Source: Halocaridina rubra (Eukaryota > Arthropoda > Malacostraca > Decapoda > Atyidae). From it: a DNA stretch of 64,000 nt. The translations under genes were made by a program, and so were the position numbers. The notes below the pieces were generated by a model. It saw only the letters and a list, made by a program, of their open reading frames with translations, was not told the DNA's origin and did no database searches. The DNA is taken from contig JAXCGZ010003844.1 in assembly GCA_037179515.1 (NCBI GenBank), positions 41,001 to 105,000 of the forward strand, given 5' to 3'. Within the stretch, counting starts at the first letter, position 1. Every line of letters starts with the position of its first letter. Positions 24,779 to 39,120 of this stretch are shown piece by piece.

Positions 24779-25207
24779 ACATTCTATTCTACCCAACCCC
24801 CCACACTCTCTTTGTCCCAGCCAACTAGGGAGGGGCACTTTACACAGTTTTTAAAAGTAAATAAACCAACAGATGTACAAACAATGATGAGCCCTTAATA
24901 ATAATAATAATGATGATGATGATGATAATAATCTCCACAATCATCATCAAAGGAAAATTATTGTTGCCAATAATAATAATAATAATAATAAGATCTAAGC
25001 AGAATTATTGGAATAGACATCATGAAAGTAATGCAGAGGTATATTAAAACCCAGTAGAGAGCTGGATATTCATTACACATCTTTTATAATCCCTTCACAT
25101 CTGACAGTTCATTACACTCTCCATCTCTGTTTCTCTTTACAACCTGATAAAGTCTGCTTTATTTTATCAATTTTGGCCCATCCTGGTGTCACAATAATCT
25201 TTTAAAA
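24310..25207. repeat. Long imperfect palindrome, arms about 300 bp
   Basis: Left arm (about 24310-24640) and right arm (about 24897-25207) are inverse complements with scattered differences. Examples are AAAGAGAAACAGAGATGGAG at 24378 against CTCCATCTCTGTTTCTCTTT at 25119, and TTGGCAACAATAATTTTCCT at 24551 against AGGAAAATTATTGTTGCCAA near 24950. The spacer holds a (TC)n tract. Each arm contains a copy of the dispersed repeat described at 1985. Confidence 0.9.
24716..24778. repeat. (TC)n microsatellite
   Basis: About 60 bp of TC in the spacer of the palindrome 24310-25207. Confidence 0.97.
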
Positions 25208-25314
25208 AAAATAAATAAATAAATAAATTAATAAATTTCCTTTTTGGGCCAAAAAAAAACGCAATACAGTGAGAACGCGAACCAAGAAACGCGAATAACC
25301 GGGGGAACACTGTA

Positions 25315-27277
<1,963 letters not shown>

Positions 27278-27549
27278 GATGGCTTTGCTTCAGAGAGGAT
27301 AGTTTATTTTACACAAAGTTCCAAAACACATTGCTTCAGATAGCTCCTTTGAAGCGTGTATAAAGAACTTCTCCCTTTGAGGTACAAATATCTTTGCCAG
27401 AAATGATCTTCAACCATGATGTACCTTCTGCCTTGGTGTAAGAGCTGTCAAAGGTCAGCCGTAATTGTCACGTTATTAAGCGTATGTCTCTAGAAAAAAG
27501 ACATTGGTTAAGAAGTTACACTTCCAGAGTCGCCAAAATAAAATATGTA
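27278..27549. other. Unassigned sequence between TA arrays
   Basis: About 270 bp of single-copy-looking sequence (GATGGCTTTGCTTCAGAGAG to CAGAGTCGCCAAAATA). No coding frame was recognised. It may be the unique body of the element whose tRNA-like part follows at 27550. Confidence 0.4.
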
Positions 27550-27800
<251 letters not shown>

Positions 27801-27984
27801 CATCATTGTGACACCAGGATGGAAAAACAAAATTACATTATTTAGGCAATGTACGTCTTACTAGTAAAATATTTGTCATCATTATGGCTATACCTTAAGA
27901 TCGAGGATGATGGCTTTTGCTCTATTATCTATGGACTTTGGCTGGGCCACAGAGCAAAAGTGCCTATGCATGTATATATAGTGA

Positions 27985-30421
27985 GTAACATACTGCACTC
28001 CAAGAAGCACATAATAAGGGTTGTAAGATCTGACAGGACTTGTGGAAGGATAACACACTGCTCATAAGTGAAAGATTTCAGGTTGAAGAAATAAACTTTC
28101 CTATGGAAAGTGAGTTCAAGGAATTTCTTATTGCACGTATGAATACCGGATCAGAGAGCATTACAATAACTGTTGTATATAACTCACCATAGAACCAACA
28201 TAGGCTAAAAGTTTATGAGGAAAGTCATATGGGTACTATCGAAGTCATAAACTCAGTTAACATTGCATGGTAGAGAAAATGCAGAATTTTGATTATGGGA
28301 GATTTTAATCATAGAGAGATAGATTGTATAAATCTTGACCCTCACAGTTGTGAGGACTCATATGGGACAAGATTCCTAAATTGCGTGCAAGGGAATTTCC
28401 TACACCAAGTTGTACTGGAACCAACGAGGGCCAGGAGTGGGGATGAGTCATCGCTGCTTGATCTAGTATTCACAGATAATGTGTTGGATATTGAAAAAAT
28501 TGAGTATGAACCACCAATTGGAAAGAGAGACCACTGTGTTGTTGATGGTGTATATCATCAAAGATGTTCTGCCTGAAAGTAGAGGCATGAGGACACAAAG
28601 AGGAACTATCTGGAAGAAGATTACATAAAAATTAATGAGCTTCTTGCAGCTATTGACTGGAGGACCTTATTTAACAAGAAATCTGTACAAGAAATGTACG
28701 ACATCTTTTGTGAGGAATATGGGAAGGAAGATAGTAGATTGTTGCATACCTTCCAATAATGACTGTAAGAGAGCTAAGGAGTGGAGAGACAAATGCTGGA
28801 AAAGGTATAGGAGGAGAAAATGCATAAATCCCTGGCAGATATAGAAGAGCAAATAATGATTACCTAAGTAAAAGTAAAGAGGTAGAGAGAGACAATGAAA
28901 GGGATATCACCAGGAAGGCTAAGAAAATCCCAAACTTTTCCACAGCTTTACGAGAGGAAAACTGAAGATCTAAGAATAGGTTTTAATGCTAAGGAAAGTG
29001 AATGGAGGCATCACAGGTGGATGAAGAGATTTGCGAAGAATTGAACAAGGAGTATTTACGATAGGAAATACCATCTCAGACTGCAGAGATAGGAACTCAT
29101 GAGCCGGTATTAGAGAACATCAACTTTTCAGCCACAGAAGTATGCAAAGCGCTGATGGAGTTAGATGCCCATAAAGCTACAGGTCCTGATAATGTATCCC
29201 CTTCTGTACTCAAGAGATGCACTAAATCAGTATCGGCGGCACTTTGTATCATATTTGAAAAGTTGCTGGAATCTGAAGAGATTTCAAGATGCTGGAAACA
29301 AGCAAATGTGGCACCCATCTTCAAAAAGGGATGGAGGGATACAGCTCTAAACTACAGGCCTGTTTCCTTAACCAGCATAGTTTGCAAAGTTTTGGAGAAA
29401 CTACTAAAAAACACATCTCTCTTCACTTAGAATCCTTAAACTTTTTGTCAGTGAGACAAGATGGCTTCTGAGAAAGGTAGATCAACAGTAACAAACTTAT
29501 TAGAATTTTATGATGAGGTATGCCGAATCTTCCAGGAAAGAGAGGGCTTGGCAGATTGCATATCCCTAGACTTCCAGAGGGCATTTGATACGGTCCCACA
29601 CAGGAGACTTATGAAGAAGCTGCTAGCAATGGCGAGAATAGGTGGAAATGTCTTGGAATGGATAAAAACTTACTTAGAAGGATGAGAACAGAGGGGTAGA
29701 GTTAGACAGTGTGATTTGAGAAGGGTTAGTAGTGGAGTTCCACAGGGTTTAGTTTTAAGGCCAACTTTTTGCCTTGTATATGTAAGACATACAATTGTCT
29801 GTAAATTAATTCATGAATATGTTTGCAGATGATGTAAAGATTGTGAAGAAAGTAAGAGACCAGAACAATGGTAGAGAACTTCAGGAAGACCTAAATAGTC
29901 TTCATGAGTGATCAGAGAAGTGGCTAATGAAGAACTTCAAGAGACAGAGAATGAGAGAGATATAGGAGTAAACATACATGCAGATTTGTCTCCAGAAATG
30001 CATATAAATGGCATAGTAAGGGCACCATATGCTTTCTTAGCAAATGTAAGGGTAGTAATCAGGCACATGGCAAAGGAAATGTTCAGAAATATTCATGTAA
30101 CCTATGTGAGACCAAACTTGAATACACAGCCCTTGTTTTGAATCCACTTGAAAAAGCACATAGTTAAGCTGGAAAAAGTACAAAGTCATTCCACGGAACT
30201 GGTGCCAGAAATACGCAATCTAAGTTATGAGGAGAGGCTGAGGGAATTATACTTATGATCAGTCGAAGCTAGAAGAATGAGGGGGATATGGTGTCGGTTT
30301 TTAAATTCCCTCATGGTTATGACAGAATGGATGGGGATCGATGGTTTGATATGGCTGGCACTAGAAATAGAGGTCATAGTTTGATGCTTTGTAAGAAATC
30401 TTTGCAGGATGTAAGGAAGTA
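27985..30421 (+). pseudogene. LINE family 1, longest copy (endonuclease + RT), degenerate
   Basis: The order is that of a CR1/jockey-type ORF2. Apurinic-type endonuclease pieces come first: TVVYNSP (about 28170), MGDFNHREIDC (28294), then SLLDLVFTDNVLDIE and KRDHCVVDG (28470-28550). A linker follows with EWRDKCWKRYRRR. RT pieces are LMELDAHKATGPDNVSPSVL (29155), CWKQANVAPIFKKGWRD, NYRPVSLTSIVCKVLEK, DFQRAFDTVPHRRLMKK (29570), NMFADDVKIVKKV (FADD box, about 29820), NERDIGVNIHADLSPEMH and the C-terminal IRNLSYEERL. Several stops and frameshifts make it dead. It stops at GCAGGATGTAAGGAAGT without the family 3' tail, so it is 3'-truncated. Copies of the same family dominate 45-64 kb. Confidence 0.88.
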
Positions 30422-30539
30422 ACACGAAAATAATGCGCTTCCTAAATAAAGTTTACAAACAAATGCTACAATGTTAATAGTATACTCATAATAATAACAT
30501 AAAAAGGAAGCTATTGCATATGTATTAGTATACATCATA

Positions 30540-32431
30540 AGCAACTTTTACAGTCCAAAGAAAAGGCACTGTCCTTTTCTAGATTCAGAATTTTGCACCC
30601 AGGAAACTTGTGCCTGTATATTTATAATATCAAATTTCCAAATATCCACATTACAGTCACTTTTAAAAATTCGTCTAACTGTTTCAGCAAAGTATCCACA
30701 CTTTAGGAATGGTAATTTAAGTTTTTTTATGCTGCTAATATAAGTAAGGCTATGTGATGTTTAAGAAGAAGTTGCTAACATATGTCGGCAACGATATGGT
30801 TACTTGCATATGTAGAACCTTCTATTAATCATTTAAGAACATTGTTAAAGGCCACTTCATAAGTTTTAAGTATGACCTCCTGAAAGTATATTTATAATTC
30901 CAAACACACAACCATACACTCGCATGCAATACAATTTTAATAAGAATAAAATGACCTCACTGTTACAATGTGAGAAGTTTATCAGAACAGGAAAGGCACT
31001 TTAGTCAAATTTGTACAGTCGTAGTTCTACATCCTTTTTTGATCTTGTAAAGTACTCTCAAAAACATGTCCTAAATATTTATAATGGTCAACTAATTCTA
31101 AAATTCATCCCCAAGTTTGACATTGGGAGGCCAGTTTTGTTGAGAAGTCCTCCTGAAAACCATACATTTATTAGTTTTCCCTTGTTAATGCTTACTGAAT
31201 AATCTTCACAGTGCGATCTGACTCCTAATTACTAATCATAACAATGTCATCTGCATATGCAATTATGGAAGCAATGTCACTAATTATTGACTCTACATAA
31301 AATCTGAATAAAAAGGGGGATAGAATGCCCCCCTGTCTCACTCCACGTTCCAATATAATGTCCCTGCTTGCGAAACCATTCTAAATAATATTTGCTGGCT
31401 GATTTCTCAGGCAAAACATCAGTAAAAACACAACATCAAGTGGAACAGCTTTTTCTAACAATTTCCCACCAAGTGAAAAGTGGTCAACTATTATGCTTTA
31501 GTTAAATCCATTATCATTGCAAATTCAAATTTCCTCGATTTTGACTATTCATGAAATACTTCCTTTAAAAAAATAACAAGCATCCGTCATTGACAAACCA
31601 GGAGTAAAGCCAAACTGCCCATCATTAAAATAATTTCTCACATGAAATATTAAGTATATGAGTCAAAAATCTAAAGTAGATTTGATGACTGCACAGCTGG
31701 TCCATAGTTACTTGAATCCGTAACACTACCTCTATTGTCTTTGAAAATCGGAGTAATGACACTCTTCAGCATATCACATGGCAGATAGCAATGACTACAA
31801 CAACTATTAAGAAATAAGACAACATGGTCTAACTACTTATCTGAGAAATTCATGAGAACTGAGGTGTGCAATTTATCATGCCCCATACCAAAGCGTAGTG
31901 ATGTTTTCAGTTTTAGGTGTGTGCCTCAAAATCACAATATGCATTTTTTTTTATCACTGTGCCACCTGTTTTTTATTTTATTAACATAAAGAATTTCATC
32001 ATTTATGTATACTTCCCCTGATTAGTCAAGAAAGTTTAAGCAAAAAGATGAGCAATGAATTCGTATTTACTTTCACCATCTATGATATATATACACCAGA
32101 CACATGCATTTTGCTTTTGAACATCTCTCCAAAATTTCCTTATATGTTTTTGAGCAATAGACATACAAATTTCATTGCTATCATTTCCCTTAGTTTCTTT
32201 GAGAGCAGCTTTAAACTGCTTACTACTGGTGAGCATTTCAGTATGCTCTAGAAAATCTAAAAATTTTATCCATTCTAACCCACTGCAGTTACTTGTCTCT
32301 AGCAATTTTATGGAGATGTTTATCATTCTTCTTCCATCCTGGGATTTTTAAATTTATTTTGTTTTATGCAATTTTTACTTATCTCCCCACATGCATTCTC
32401 AACAGACATACTTAGGAATTCATATAGATTA

Positions 32432-32493
<62 letters not shown>

Positions 32494-32760
32494 CTTTAGC
32501 GACAGCCCAAATTATTACAATTAATGTATTCCAAGTTTCATAGAATCCCAGTTAACAAAAGATGTCCTGCTGTAACTGTATACATCATCGTCAGAGGAGA
32601 TAATTGCATTTTTAGTAGTCAGCCTGAAGGCAATGGACTGATGATCAGAGCCAATATGCTTATTTAAAATTTCACTATATATTATCTCAAGATCTTTATG
32701 ACATTTGCTAATAACATGATCCAACCATCTGCTCTGAGAGTACAGGAGTCATCTGGCAGA
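30540..32760 (-). pseudogene. LINE family 3 (endonuclease end, RT), degenerate
   Basis: On the minus strand from 32724: IYSEILNKHIGSDHQSIAFR (end of an EEP endonuclease with SDH). A linker follows with FWRDVQKQNACVW (about 32100). RT boxes are GVRQGGILSPLF (about 31310-31345) and IAYADDIVMI (about 31230-31260). A C-terminal region near 30560-30730 reads LPFLKCGYFAETVRRIFK and QAQVSWVQNSESRKGQ. Stops and frame changes are frequent. It differs from families 1 and 2 in the YADD context, so it is a separate non-LTR lineage. The clade is not resolved by eye. Confidence 0.75.
32434..32485. repeat. (TA)n microsatellite
   Basis: 52 bp of TA inside the LINE family 3 remnant. Confidence 0.95.
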
Positions 32761-34813
32761 GCTTCAACATCAAAGCATGTTATTGGGCATACAGTATGTC
32801 TACCAAACAATCCTACATAATGTACATAACATAATAAAGTTGTGTTAGAACATAATACATATGTTTTTGTATCCTATAGACACATGCTGCAAGCTGCACG
32901 TTTCTTGAAACTTGGGAACCATCCATAACTCGTTGCACAATAATAGTAAACTGCATAGGGACTGCACTTTTCATATGTTCATATCTCCAGATGTAAGTAC
33001 ATAGGATGTTCGTAGGTTGGGGAGTGTCAGTATCTCAATGTTATTCTCAATTTATGTTGGAGAGAAAGATCCTTTTTGATATTTCCGTAAAGGACAAATT
33101 GCTGTGCATAGGAAAATTTATCTCCTTTGTAAACTTAATCAATTTATTTTAAACCATTAAAAATATTTGATATATTTTGCATGACATAATGCAATTAGAA
33201 TATATTCAAATCTATGCTGGGCAATAATGAGAAAATATGCAAATTCCTCACTGAGTCAATACCACTATTTGTAATGGATTATGTAAAATCAAGCTAATAT
33301 TATTGCACTGGTATAAAATTTGCATTACAGTTTATATTCTTACATAATGGCTAATATATAATAAGTATCTCACTCTTGTAAAATTATGTTTAGAATACTG
33401 GAAGTACTAAATATCGTCTACTGATAAGATTAGAGAAAAATCTCTTGTTTTATTCAGCTTGGACTTGCTTATTTTGAGTAATTATGTGTATGGGTTCTGT
33501 GTTAATAAAATTTCTTTTATAACCACCATCTTGCAGAAAGAAATATGTGGAAATGGGGAATTTTTAGGGTTATGATGGATTTTTTCATCTGGTTTAGGAG
33601 AATTTTAGAAAAACACATCCAGCAACACACCAAATGCAGTCGGTGCTGCGAGGAATTTCCTATATACTACAGTCCTCCTCTTACTGCCACTTAAATATTT
33701 TTTGCAGTTGTCTCTTAGTCTTTTACTCATATCTGCAGAAACCAAAGATCCCAAAAATAATAAATAAAAGTGGTATCCATCACAGAACTGATAAAAACAC
33801 AATATACTGTATTTGACTTCATATATGTCATAAAAAAAATCAGCAGATATCACATTATTACTATCAAAAGTAACAAACTTTGACTTGTATCGTATAATTT
33901 TTGTGAGGGCAGTGTATGCATCTAGTATGTCCACATTCATAATCCTTAATTATCTGGATTTATGTATGTCAAAGAGGGGGCAGGGAAATTTTTTGAGTAA
34001 TACCCGAAAATTTATTTGGGAAAAAATGGAATTACCTCTAGATTAGAAAAAAGCTACGTATGTTTACACATGTCATTTATTTCCTATTTTTTGTTTAAAT
34101 AATACTTGTACTGCTAATATGACTGAATGAAGCAGAAAACATATAACACTTGCCTATCTCTTCTTATGAAAAGCCGTCCGTAACTGAAGGCTTGCTTGAG
34201 AAAATTAATTCATTTTCATTGTCACAGTCACACATAATGATATATTATCATATTCTACCTGATATTTTATAAACATTTTGTATTGCTCTTTACAGTAATC
34301 TTTCGAAAATCAGTGACTTCATATTTCAGATATATGGTTTATATCTTGGTTACTAAACCTTACCTCATTTATGGGTCCGTGACACAAAATTAATCAGCTA
34401 GTAGTAAGATCACTGAGCTCTAGAAGATCCAGTCAATTGCGTTTACACTCGACAGAAGGGAAACTCACACCACGAGATGGAACCAAACATAAACCTGATG
34501 AACTCTAGAAAATTTGGTCAGTCAACATCACAAAGAAAAAAATTTTTTAACAATGTGGAGTAAACTCGAGAAAACTGAGGCCCTCATGTAGTATGTATTA
34601 CCAAATTTACAGATTTACACCTTTTGAAATTATTTACCCCTGTTTCCAACCCCTTTTGTGAATATAGGCCTACTATATATTTTGCAACAGATGAGCATGT
34701 GCATAAAGATGATAATTCAATTGCATGATACTATTAAAAAAATACTATACGTTTGTAGATAATAGCTATTACCCGTTTTAATTTTTTCAGAGAAATTTTT
34801 TTATTTTTTTTTT
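32761..34813. other. Unassigned stretch; one possible hAT-like fragment
   Basis: Mostly AT-rich without recognisable features. GGTTGGGGAGTGTCAG near 33020 resembles a Tigger terminus but has no partner. On the minus strand, 33940-33605 is an uninterrupted 111-codon frame ending MSKRLRDNCKKYLSGSKRRT then KFLAAPTAFG. That end faintly recalls the N-terminus of some hAT/ZMYM-type transposase proteins (K-KYPSGS-KRK). This is a weak resemblance only. Confidence 0.3.
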
Positions 34814-34895
34814 TTATTGTGACACCAGGACAGGCAGAAACTGCTCTCATCAATAAAGGCCCGGGCATGAGAAAATACAAAGACGAAGGAAAAGA
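34814..34895 (+). repeat. Dispersed repeat, GTGACACCAGGACAGGC family
   Basis: TTGTGACACCAGGACAGGCA then AAAGGCCCGGGCATGAGAAA. This is the same head and GGCCCGGGCAT phrase as at 16285 and 56757. It is joined directly to a Tigger coding fragment. Confidence 0.65.
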
Positions 34896-35066
34896 AAATG
34901 GTTACCATTTGGATGACTTTCATCCTAATGTTAAGGTGTCTTACCTTCCACCTAATACCACTGCATTAATACAGCCAATGGATCAGGGGGGGGGGTCTCC
35001 TTTTTCCAGACCTACTACCTCCGAAGGACATGCTATGGCTGTCAGGGCAACTGAGAAAAACTAGAA
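34896..35066 (+). pseudogene. Tigger transposase fragment (D3 region)
   Basis: The plus-strand frame reads HLDDFHPNVKVSYLPPNTTA then LIQPMDQG, the conserved stretch from just after the second to the third catalytic Asp of Tigger transposases. A G-run (34985-34994) then breaks the frame before MAVRATEKN. This fragment keeps the D3 Asp (QPMDQG) that is lost in the copy at 1-1911. No terminal repeats are visible nearby. Confidence 0.85.
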
Positions 35067-37551
35067 CTTTACTCTCAAGGAGTTTTGAATGTCGTATATT
35101 GTATATCGTTGCATTCTTTCCATTCTCTTGTGACCCTAAATATATAGCTTTCATTAAAGGTTACAGAGGATTTGCAATATATCATTTCAAGGCTTATCTG
35201 TCACAGAATTGTCCAAGCATTATGTGCTCCTCAAATGTTTCTCTCTAGACAGACGATCTTTGTATTTCACTCTACATAAAATACGTCATGTCTAGGAGAT
35301 TCTTCCCTGAAGTGTTTGAACTTCCTTCCTCGATATAAAGGATACTTTTTGACAAGACCTTCTTCTACTACACTTATTCACTTTAATATACGTCTTTTGA
35401 GATGCCCTGTCATTTAAAATGAACACCTATACCGGGTTTTTACTCATTCAAATTAGGAATCTAGGTGGTGAACAATGTAATTAAGGCAATCGTGTCTTGG
35501 TATACTTAAATTATTGTTAATATGGGTAGGCTTCATTTCCTTCTTTTTCAAAGATACCACTTTTTTTCTTTTTCTTTTTTGGAGACGAGTTGAAACAGAG
35601 GAATTAAGGTTGGATGCCCTTCCAAACGCCCGTAGTAGGCTTGAACATGAGCATGTCACTTTTGAGGTGAAACACTTTAAGCAGAGCTACCGCAGTCCTC
35701 TAGAAAACAACATGGGTAATTTAACTCTCTATATGTTTTTAGTGCAAAATCTTACACTTCCAATTCCAGTTTTTGTGTTTTCTTCCAAAACTACGAATGC
35801 TTTAGCACTTACAATTTCTTTGCAATGCAATTCTCAAAGATCAACTACTCTCACACTAAAAATGTACTCTCTTACAACTTGCAGAGGTGATTTCTTACTA
35901 GGTTTCTGACTGACTTTACGTTCTAAAGCCCACCATATCAATGTATAATTTCAAATTGAATCTGTCAGAGCTGCGATGAAATTTATAAACTGATTTCATG
36001 TCTTTCTCCCATTATTTCCCTGATTTTAGTCTTTCTTTGCATATGGAGTCTCCTTTCTGGTCCTTTTAAATAAATCTTAACTTTCACCAGCCTGTTAATA
36101 CTATATGTATTTTGCGTCTCAAGCTGCATAAAGAATCTGAAGTAGAACAGTCCTTATACAAAGGTCAAATGGCTTTGTAATACACTTTAATACAAGACTT
36201 CTGAGATACTTTTCTTACTGTAGAATTAATAACCAACTAAAAGAAGTAATGCTCATAGAAGCCCATGGAATTTACTTTAGGAAGCTATTTGGAACTTGTG
36301 AGTATACAACACTCTGGGTGGACCAAATGAAAATTGTGTAATCAGCTGACAAGTGGTACGTAATATGCTAAGAGCTGGAAATGTACAATCATATCACACA
36401 GGAAAATGTCGATTATCACAGAAAGATATTGAACGAGAGAGAGAGGGAGAGAGAAATCTAACACTTTTGAAAGTGAATTGGTATATTCTTTAAGGACACT
36501 ACATTATTATTGAAAAAGGAAGAGGTGGTTTAATAGCAAGTTTAGTTTGGTATATTACCAGTGAGAAAAACATCACTGGTTTCATTATACAAGGGAAAAG
36601 AGAGGGCTATGGATGATCTTAAAAGTAGGGGTTTTCGAGTTGGTTATCTTAGGCAAGGTTTATGCACAATGCAGTGTACAAATGTAACTGGCCATGAAAT
36701 GGCAATGACAGGGACCTCTCATTGCGAGTTCAGGCAAAGTCGAATTTTTGTGTGCCAAGTGATTACCTCGAAGGAACTTAAAAGAACATGCCCGAATATG
36801 ATGCATTAATGAATATAGAAAAAAAGACATATGATAAGGGGGACAAGAGAGCAAACCCAAGACTTGCAAATGTAAGGGATGAAGAAAATTAATTGAAGAG
36901 AAAGTATAAATAAGCATTGTAAGGCATTCATTCTTATAAGTCGAGAAGTGCAGTAATGGCGAAGCCAAACCATGGATGTATATTATCCCCGTGGATATAC
37001 ATCTGCACAAAGATGATGATAAAAGATATAATGAAAGGAGAGAGGAGGGATTTGGAAGATAACTTGCTACTCGCTAAGGACACTACATTAGTGGTCAGTG
37101 ACGCAAAGCCAAGGTAGTTTGGTAGGAATGCGGAAGGAAAAATCGGCCAGTTAGTTTGAAAAGTGAAAAGCAGCGAGTCTGGTAGAGGTAGCAAGATAAA
37201 AGACATGAACGTTTAATTATAGTAATACTCAAGAAGGTGACATTTAGTTTTTGTAGGAGTGAACAAACCAACCATGAACAAGAAAAGGGTCGTATATTAA
37301 GAGAAAGATCGAATATTTTGAAGAAATCAAACAATAAGTTGAAGTAAGGAATAATTGCATTTACAGTGTCATATGGTAGAGGTCGTTAGATTTCGAATGT
37401 AATTTGAGAACATGAAAACGTAAAGGCCACAAAGTATGTACCGTAACAGAATCTGAAGACAAAGATGATCTTGCAAGGCAGAGACTCTGATTACATGCAA
37501 GGCAAACAACTTTTGAAGAAGTTCAGACAACAAGAGACATCTTCACTTAAT
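35067..37551. other. No supported gene
   Basis: Several 60-131-codon frames exist but all look like chance or low-complexity translation. 35585-35650 carries a short phrase (GAATTAAGGTTGGATGCCC) shared with the SINE body at 19640-19775. A short GA run is at 36435. I recognise nothing else. Confidence 0.45.
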
Positions 37552-39120
37552 TACATACATATGCATATGGCCTCATTCCCCTTTGTAAGGGGGTGACCGA
37601 TCTAAGAAACGACCATTCACCACGATCCACACATACTTCAACCACTCCTCTTAGCTCCTTAGGGATAGAGGGTTGCCACGTTTCCCCCCTTCCACCCTGC
37701 TTGGGTCAACCACAAGGTAGGCGGGCAACGATATTCTACAATGAGGCCCGACACCGCAGCTGGTTTACCGCTCATCGTTTCATCACATGGCAACTCCCCT
37801 CACACCAGTCCATCACAATTCACTTAGCTAGCAGTTGTGAGAAATTCCTTTGATCCACGTCATCTATAAACAATCTTCCTCCACTCATTCCTATCTCTTG
37901 CATGCACTCTTCCCTGCTCCACTGACATTCCACGAGCGTTCAATCCCCTTTTCACGCCATCCATCCATCTCATTCTAGGTCTCCCTCTTGACCTACCTCC
38001 AATCACTTCTGCACTCAACACACTCTTCAATATTCGTTCATCACTCATCCTTTCCATGTGTCTAAACCAACTCAACCCACTCTGATGCAACCTATCTGAC
38101 AGCTTCCTTTCAACACCCGTGCTCTGCCTGACAATTTCTTTATCTATTCTAGATACACCATTCATACTTCTCAAACACCTCATCTACATTTCATTCAACT
38201 TTTCTTTCATTCTCTTGCATTCCAAACCTCTGCTCCATGCAATGCTATAGGCACAATCACACCTTCAAATATCCTTCTCTTTGCATTCATTCCGAAATAT
38301 CTGTTTCTCATAACACTGTTCAACCCACCTAAACATTTAGTTGTTTCCTTCACTCTGTGACTTACCTCTACATCCACTCGTCCACTCCTTGATACATTCG
38401 ACCCCACATACTTAAAACTCAATTTTTTCAAGCAACTCCCCATTCACTCCTACATTCAATCTGCCAACATTTACACTCCTCGTGCATCTCATGACTTTAC
38501 TTTTACCAAAATTCACACACACTAACAACTTCAGTTACCAAATGATTCAATTCTTTCTCAGTATCAGCCACCAGTACAGTGTCAATCGCAAATAGTAACC
38601 GATACAATTTCACAACTTTCCATCCTCACCCTTACCACTTAATATACACATTAAACAACTATGGCAACAGTACACAACTCCACCGCATTCAACAATTTCC
38701 ACTTATTCCATAAAATTGCAACACACTCCACAACCCTTGTCTATCTTCCCTGTCATATGCGTTTTCCAAGTCCATAGAAGCCCAAAAAGTGTCCCTACCT
38801 TTCTCCAAGAACTTATCACACACCGGTCTTTCCACAAACACCTGATTTGCATATCCTGTGCCTCTCCTGAACCCACACTGTTCTTCCCCAATCAGTTTCT
38901 CAGTACCTTTCCTAATTCTCTCGATTAACACTCTTCCATATATCTATCAACTACACTCAACAAACTAATTTCTCTAAAACTACAACACTCATACTTATCT
39001 CCTTGTCCTTTGTAAAGTTAAACTACACATGTACAACTCCAATCAACTGGGACCCTCCCTTTCCTGGAACATACTTTCAACAACCTAACCATCCATTCTA
39101 CTTCAGTTATTTGGACATTT
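37552..39120 (-). pseudogene. LINE family 2, RT and 3' end, degenerate
   Basis: On the minus strand from about 39120: W--RLLKVCSRKGRVPVDW, then YKGQGDKYECCSFREISLLS. Next come ERIRKGTEKLIGEEQCGFRR, then FWASMDLENAYDREDRQGLW (38700-38930), the LKYVGSNVSRSGRVDVEVSH region and RRIFEGVIVPIALHGAEVW (38207-38443). The C-terminus is LSWFRHMERMSDERILKSVL to RVHARDRNEWRKIVYR (37860-38183). A 3' UTR follows (37552-37860) that matches the copy at 12880-13480. Multiple frameshifts are present. The CGFRRG / AYDR pattern is typical of non-LTR RTs; the family differs from LINE 1 (FADD type). Confidence 0.85.

Larger units (their letters stand above)
24212..25312. mobile_element. Tigger family C element with an internal foldback
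   Basis: Left end CAGTGTTCCCTCCC and right end CCGGGGGAACACTG are inverted, with TA on both sides (24210-24211 and 25313-25314). Subterminal GGTTCCGGGTCCCGGCGCG and CGCGAACCAAGAAACGCG match the MITE at 10523-10960 in reverse orientation. No transposase is seen. Most of the interior is a long inverted repeat (24310-25207) around a TC-rich centre. Confidence 0.85.

Noticed and set aside
35514..35909. 131-aa plus-strand ORF
   Set aside because: The N-terminal part is low-complexity from T-runs and the middle derives from a SINE-like phrase; no domain recognised.
36561..37334. Overlapping plus and minus ORFs of 79-116 aa
   Set aside because: No recognisable domains; composition as expected for random AT-rich DNA.
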